Assembly (NCBI GenBank): GCA_035345875.1
Contig: DAORDH010000003.1
Coordinates: 1-64,000, forward strand
Origin: UBA2033 sp035345875
GTDB taxonomy: Bacteria > Spirochaetota > Leptospiria > Leptospirales > Leptospiraceae
DNA length: 64,000 bases
Reading direction: 5' to 3'
The notes below the pieces were generated by a model. That model ran no database searches and was not told where the DNA came from. It saw only the letters and a list, made by a program, of their open reading frames with translations. A program made the position numbers and the translations under genes. Shown here piece after piece: positions 59,941-64,000 of the stretch; the stretch's first letter is position 1, and each line of letters opens with the position of its first letter.

Positions 59941-61341
59941 ATGCTATTTACTTCTCTACTCTTTGCTGCCTTCTTTCTTCTAGTATACATTGTATATTGG
60001 TCTATCCCAAATCAAAAGGGAAAAGAAATTTGGCTTTTACTTGCATCCATCGTTTTCTATGGTTCTTGGAGTTTTGGATTCTTATTTCATTTTCTTGGAA
60101 TGATTGCAATCAATTACTACTTCATTCGAATTCTCTATGACAACCAGTCCAAGAAAATCATCACGCTTGCAGTCATCATCAACTTAATCAATCTCGGAAT
60201 CTTTAAATACTTTTATTTTTTCACAGATATATTTGCAAGCTTGAGCGGAATAGCAGCATTAGCCGATCTAAAAAAGAGCACAACCTTCAAAATCATTTTA
60301 CCTTTAGCAATTAGCTTCTACACATTTCAAATGCTAGCTTATATAATCGATGTGTATAGAAAAAAAGTTTCCGAGAAAATTTCTCTCTTTGATTTTACAA
60401 TCTTCATCTTATTTTTTCCTCAGCTCATTGCAGGTCCAATCATGCGTTCGCAAGATTTTTTACCTGAACTTAGAAATATCAAAGCCAAACGAGAATACCT
60501 AACGCCCGGACTTAGTTTTCTTGCACTTGGCATATTAAAAAAAGTTTTACTCGCTGACAACCTAGCCCTTCTCATAGACCCTGTTTGGTCAAATCCAGCA
60601 AAGTATGAATGGACTACACTTCTACTCGCAGCGCACGCATTTAGCTGGCAGATCTATTGTGACTTTAGTGGATATACGGATATTGCGCGAGGCTGTGCAT
60701 TCCTACTTGGTTTTAATATCCCAGAAAACTTTCGCTCCCCTTTCCTGGCAGACTCTGCAAGAGACTTATGGCAGAGATGGCATATAACGCTTTCTACATG
60801 GCTTAGAGATTATCTCTATATCCCACTAGGAGGAAATAGACAGGGAGAATTTAGATCTTATATCAATTTAATTTTAACTTTCACTCTAGGTGGTCTTTGG
60901 CATGGAGCTAATTTTACTTATATCATTTGGGGATTTTACCACGGTGTAATTTTAGCAATAGAAAGAGCATGTGAAAGGTTCAATATTCGTATAACGTCAA
61001 CAAACTTTCTCTGGAAACTTGTTTGTATTCTTTATGCTTACCATATTTTTGCAATCGGGGCTGCTATGTTTAGAGCCAATAGTGTGGCAGATTTTATAAC
61101 TATGTTTTCTGGAATATTCCAAGGTGCATCTGGTATTGCAATGAGTAAAACCGATTTTGAAACGGTTCTTTATCTTTGTCTATTTAGTTTATTCATTCAA
61201 ATCGTTCAATACTTTGAGAAACTTCCAATCTGGGTTGTAAAATCTAGACAGGTTTTAATTCCTCTGTCTTATGTAATTTTACTTTATTTGATTAGCCTTT
61301 ATAGCAAATCAGGAAAAGAATTTGTATACTTTCAATTTTAA
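59941..61341 (+). CDS. MBOAT-family O-acyltransferase (AlgI-like), second copy
   Basis: This 466-residue paralogue of the 57264 gene has LPLAISFYTFQMLAYIIDVY, QLIAGPIMRSQDF, WQRWHITLSTWLRDYLYIP and LGGLWHGANFTYIIWG with the catalytic His321. Sequence divergence from the first copy is large, so the duplication is old or was assembled by transfer. It is followed after 3 bases by a DUF1574 gene, giving a second MBOAT-SGNH pair. Confidence 0.9.
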   Translation: MLFTSLLFAAFFLLVYIVYWSIPNQKGKEIWLLLASIVFYGSWSFGFLFHFLGMIAINYYFIRILYDNQSKKIITLAVIINLINLGIFKYFYFFTDIFASLSGIAALADLKKSTTFKIILPLAISFYTFQMLAYIIDVYRKKVSEKISLFDFTIFILFFPQLIAGPIMRSQDFLPELRNIKAKREYLTPGLSFLALGILKKVLLADNLALLIDPVWSNPAKYEWTTLLLAAHAFSWQIYCDFSGYTDIARGCAFLLGFNIPENFRSPFLADSARDLWQRWHITLSTWLRDYLYIPLGGNRQGEFRSYINLILTFTLGGLWHGANFTYIIWGFYHGVILAIERACERFNIRITSTNFLWKLVCILYAYHIFAIGAAMFRANSVADFITMFSGIFQGASGIAMSKTDFETVLYLCLFSLFIQIVQYFEKLPIWVVKSRQVLIPLSYVILLYLISLYSKSGKEFVYFQF

Positions 61342-61344
61342 ACT

Positions 61345-62421
61345 ATGAACGAAACATTTTTAAAACATAAATTTCTAATCTATCCCCTCCTCTTAGCAAG
61401 TTTTATTTTTTGCTTTGATAAATTGTTTGGGACTGACTTTGTTCGCAAATACACTGAGTCAAGAATTGAGTATGCATTCTATGCAGAAAAAGGAGCGTTA
61501 CTCGCTCAACTGCTCGAATTTCAATCCAAAAAGAAACCAAATGAAAAACTTTTAGTTTTATTTGGAACATCTCATTTTGGAGAGTTTTCTCATAAATACA
61601 TCCAAGAAAAAGATAAGCGACTAACAACCTATAACTTCTCTGCCCCAATGGCACCTCCTTCTTATCTCTATTATAACCTACACATACTTCTAAAAGCAGG
61701 GGTTAAGATAGATTATGCGGTGCTTGAAATCATTCCGGAAATCTTTCAAGATGCAGCCAATGAGTATGCATTAAAATTTTCCTATGACTGGAAATTTATG
61801 TTTGAGAATCGAGATATTTTTTCAGGTAGCGAATTAGAAAGCTACACTCATGCAAATCTATTTAACGTCATACGCTTTCCTCCTAGACTGAATATTGCAA
61901 TGCAGAGAATCAAAGACAAATCTAAAATAGATGCATTTGAATACTTTAACTCAATGGTTCATCTCGCCACGAAACAAAACAATGGGGGAATTCCAAACCC
62001 GATTATTCACGAAGTCCCAGAGGAATTTTTCGAAAAAGAATCGAATGTATACTTTGGACAAGCTTTCCGAAAACAAGGAAACCAAACTTTTGTAGAATCA
62101 AATGTGCAGAGAAAATTCTTCGAAAAATTCATAGAAACTTGTAAACAAAATAATATTAAATTATTGGTTTATAAACCTATCGTCTCTAAATCACTTCAAA
62201 AACTTTTAGATGAATCTGATTTTTACGCAAATTGGTGGAAAGAAAAATCGGAATTTGCACAAAAGAATCATATACCGATGCTCAACATGGTAGATTATAC
62301 AAATTCTATTCAATGTCAAAAATTTGTAGATGTGCATCATCTAAGCGGCGGATGTTATCCAGAAATCACAGATATACTTCTCGAAAAGATTTTACCACAG
62401 ATAAACGATGAGCACAGATAA
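61345..62421 (+). CDS. DUF1574 SGNH-like protein (Leptospira-typical)
   Basis: The 358-residue protein has an N-terminal anchor (LIYPLLLASFIFCFDKLFG), LVLFGTSHFGEFSHKY with Ser76 as the probable nucleophile, and a C-terminal DVHHLSGGCYPEITDILL with the Asp and His. This matches DUF1574, which is found beside MBOAT genes in Leptospira. It overlaps the MazG-like gene by 14 bases. Periplasmic acetyl transfer is inferred. Confidence 0.75.
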   Translation: MNETFLKHKFLIYPLLLASFIFCFDKLFGTDFVRKYTESRIEYAFYAEKGALLAQLLEFQSKKKPNEKLLVLFGTSHFGEFSHKYIQEKDKRLTTYNFSAPMAPPSYLYYNLHILLKAGVKIDYAVLEIIPEIFQDAANEYALKFSYDWKFMFENRDIFSGSELESYTHANLFNVIRFPPRLNIAMQRIKDKSKIDAFEYFNSMVHLATKQNNGGIPNPIIHEVPEEFFEKESNVYFGQAFRKQGNQTFVESNVQRKFFEKFIETCKQNNIKLLVYKPIVSKSLQKLLDESDFYANWWKEKSEFAQKNHIPMLNMVDYTNSIQCQKFVDVHHLSGGCYPEITDILLEKILPQINDEHR

Positions 62422-62794
62422 GAATTCAAATCCTGATCAAGATATCGCTACGAACAATGCAGATTTAACTCTAAATCAGGCTCAGGCGCAAGTAGATAAA
62501 TGGATAAAAACTATCGGCGTGCGCTATTTTAGTGAACTCACGAACCTTGCCCTACTCGTAGAAGAAGTGGGTGAATTGTCTAGACTCATTGCAAGAACCT
62601 ATGGAGACCAATCTTTTAAAAAATCAGATTTAGAAAAAGATATTCCTTCTGAAATGGGAGACGTTTTATTTGTATTGATCTGCCTTGCAAATCAAATGGG
62701 AATTTCTTTAGAAGATGCATTAAATAAGACGATTCAAAAAAATACGTCACGCGACAAAGATCGACATAAAGAAAATAAAAAACTAATACAATAA
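62408..62794 (+). CDS. MazG-like nucleotide pyrophosphohydrolase
   Basis: This 128-residue protein has the all-alpha NTP-PPase signature: ALLVEEVGELSRLIARTYGD with the first acidic pair and DIPSEMGDVLFVLICLANQ with the second (E-x-x-D). It hydrolyses nucleoside triphosphates, probably non-canonical ones. The start overlaps DUF1574 by 14 bases, linking it to the glycan cluster transcript. Confidence 0.85.
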   Translation: MSTDKNSNPDQDIATNNADLTLNQAQAQVDKWIKTIGVRYFSELTNLALLVEEVGELSRLIARTYGDQSFKKSDLEKDIPSEMGDVLFVLICLANQMGISLEDALNKTIQKNTSRDKDRHKENKKLIQ

Positions 62795-62849
62795 AACAAA
62801 AGATACCACCAACTTGCACTGAGCCATATCGAATGTGTAGGAACTATTA

Positions 62850-62932
62850 TCGCCAATAAAAGATATTATAATTCCAAATTATCCATCGCATCTTCATCGT
62901 TCAGTTATCGGTGTGCATCGGTGGTGAAAAAA
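62850..62932. repeat. Hairpin repeat, full copy 3
   Basis: CGCCAATAAAAGATATTATA .. CATCGTTCAGTTATCGGTGTGCATCGGTGGTG belongs to the family at 23770 and 41971 and sits between convergent genes. Its left arm is less conserved. Confidence 0.6.
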
Positions 62933-62951
62933 TTGTTACGGCGAATTCGCG

Positions 62952-63272
62952 CTAATATATACAGCGAACATAGTTGCGGTATTGCTTAGGTATATGAAGA
63001 ATAGTGCCAACATTTAGAACAACTGCCCAAGCTCTTTCTGAGTCAAGTTCATCTTTTGTCCAATACCAATTCTCATTCCATTTTTTAAACTCTCGTGTCT
63101 TGTATAGGGAAAGCAATTCAGATTTAGTTGGAAGTCGCATACCATTTTCTTGGCATTTTTTATTTGCGTCTGCCCAAGTTAAACTACCAAACTCTTTTCC
63201 CCATTGGTTGTTTACTTCTGCGGTTAATGGTAAAATGAAAAATGAAATAAATAGAATAAATTTTAGAAGCAT
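62952..63272 (-). CDS. DUF1566 small exported protein
   Basis: The 106-residue product has a signal peptide (LLKFILFISFFILPLTAE) and a DUF1566 domain: SLTWADANKKCQENGMRLPT, NWYWTKDELDSERAWAVVLN and YRNYVRCIY. DUF1566 domains occur in adhesins and other exported proteins, with a C-type-lectin-like fold. A single domain protein of this size is common in spirochaetes. The ligand is unknown. Confidence 0.75.
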   Translation of the reverse strand: MLLKFILFISFFILPLTAEVNNQWGKEFGSLTWADANKKCQENGMRLPTKSELLSLYKTREFKKWNENWYWTKDELDSERAWAVVLNVGTILHIPKQYRNYVRCIY

Positions 63273-63392
63273 AAATCCAACTTAATATAAAAAAACAAAA
63301 TTGAAACTGATTAGTTTAAATTTTAACTTGCTTTACAAAATAGCAAGTCATTTACTACGAATATCATTCATTTATAGATTGGGTAGGTAAAT

Positions 63393-64000
63393 ATGTCACA
63401 CAAACACGAAGAAAAAGAATTTGAACTCAAATCCATTGCTAACCTACTCCTTCTGCCTGAGAAAGAAATTTTATATCTAGATAAATTAGAATCAAATGAA
63501 ATCAATCGACTTAGACAACAGATTATCAATTCAGTAGAAGAAGGACAAAAGCAAATTTGGATTCCGATGGCAAAAGTTAGTAAGTTCATGCCAAACTTTC
63601 TAAATGCGAAAGTTACAGAAGATATTTTAGGACCTAGTATTGCGGCTAACCTCTCTTATCATCTCCCCGCAAAAGATGCGCTTGGGATAGCAGCTTATTT
63701 TTCTATTCCTTTTTTTTGTGATGTATTAGAACACTTAGTTCCAGAAAAAATTGTAGATATGATTAAACAGTCTCCCTTTGATTTAATGCGAAGAGCAGTC
63801 AATGAATTGATAAAAAGAAAAAACTATTTTTTAATTGGAAGCCTAATTGATTATACACCAACTGAATCTGTAGACAAAATTGCAAGAGGACTCTCTAATC
63901 TAGGAGATCTTATTTCTATTACTTACAATGCAAGAGACAAGTCAAGAGTCTTAGGATTATTCAAACAATTCGATGATGCAAAGATTCTAGGAGTCATGCA
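63393..64000 (+). CDS. Hypothetical protein, partial at right edge
   Basis: The gene starts at the ATG at 63393, preceded by TTGGGTAGGTAA, and stays open for 202 codons to the end of the window. The helical product (FELKSIANLLLLPEKEILYL, LRQQIINSVEEGQKQIWIP, FMPNFLNAKVTEDILGPS) contains repeats of short helices reminiscent of MgtE N-terminal or HEAT-like domains. No signal peptide or family is recognised. Confidence 0.55.
   Translation, partial: MSHKHEEKEFELKSIANLLLLPEKEILYLDKLESNEINRLRQQIINSVEEGQKQIWIPMAKVSKFMPNFLNAKVTEDILGPSIAANLSYHLPAKDALGIAAYFSIPFFCDVLEHLVPEKIVDMIKQSPFDLMRRAVNELIKRKNYFLIGSLIDYTPTESVDKIARGLSNLGDLISITYNARDKSRVLGLFKQFDDAKILGVM

Overview
The window comes from an AT-rich spirochaete chromosome, most likely Leptospira or a close Leptospiraceae relative. 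The main evidence is the presence of families I know chiefly from Leptospira: a DUF1564 protein (29181-29720), a DUF1574-type SGNH protein beside MBOAT genes (61345-62421) and a probable DUF1577/PilZ-like protein (44262-45452). Many short intergenic hairpin repeats also fit. No rRNA, tRNA or CRISPR array was recognised.

Layout. Positions 1-8080 are a mobile, phage-like segment that enters from the left. It holds a lysis/structural block (endolysin, DUF1353, a possible fibre protein), a possible toxin-antitoxin pair (3864-4678), a small minus-strand block (ribbon-helix-helix regulator plus a 35-aa membrane peptide), and a tightly overlapping operon of seven small membrane proteins (5078-7431). 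Two copies of the palindrome GTGCTACGTAGCACCTG (3398 and 7435) bracket the last 4 kb. Positions 8339-10307 carry mtnB, mtnD and efp. Positions 10586-14999 are the wreck of a defence-like locus: an MmeI-type methylase N-terminus and a Bro-N/DinD C-terminus joined by a deletion, then an SF2 helicase whose first codons contain a stop, then an intact T5orf172 GIY-YIG nuclease gene. Positions 15081-24547 mix housekeeping genes (a lysine 2,3-aminomutase-type radical SAM protein, an amidohydrolase, an archaeosine-synthase-like radical SAM protein, fmdB, alr) with a VapBC-type pair and a DUF4143 ATPase pseudogene.

From 24.8 kb on the content is mostly chromosomal. It includes an orphan LuxR-type response regulator; a GH5 endoglycoceramidase-like gene translationally coupled to a patatin lipase; argB; two esterase-type enzymes; a seven-gene fatty-acid-modification operon built around a cyclopropane-fatty-acid synthase (31459-36634, minus strand); recB-recD; a cyclic-nucleotide-binding patatin; a large outer-membrane barrel; a UDP-glucose pyrophosphorylase; an adenylate cyclase operon; queA; and a surface-glycan block (54851-62421) with two glycosyltransferases and two successive MBOAT + SGNH pairs, followed by a MazG-like gene.

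Three themes recur. First, a dispersed hairpin repeat with ends resembling ACCACCGAT / ATCGGTGGT lies in many intergenic gaps and even supplies the apparent start codon of mtnB. Second, several accessory genes are broken by single in-frame stop codons (10751, 11909, 19940). Third, genes for lipid and surface modification are abundant. The best candidates for undescribed biology are the small-membrane-protein operon in the phage-like segment, the methylase/Bro-N/helicase/GIY-YIG locus, and the tandem MBOAT-SGNH pairs.
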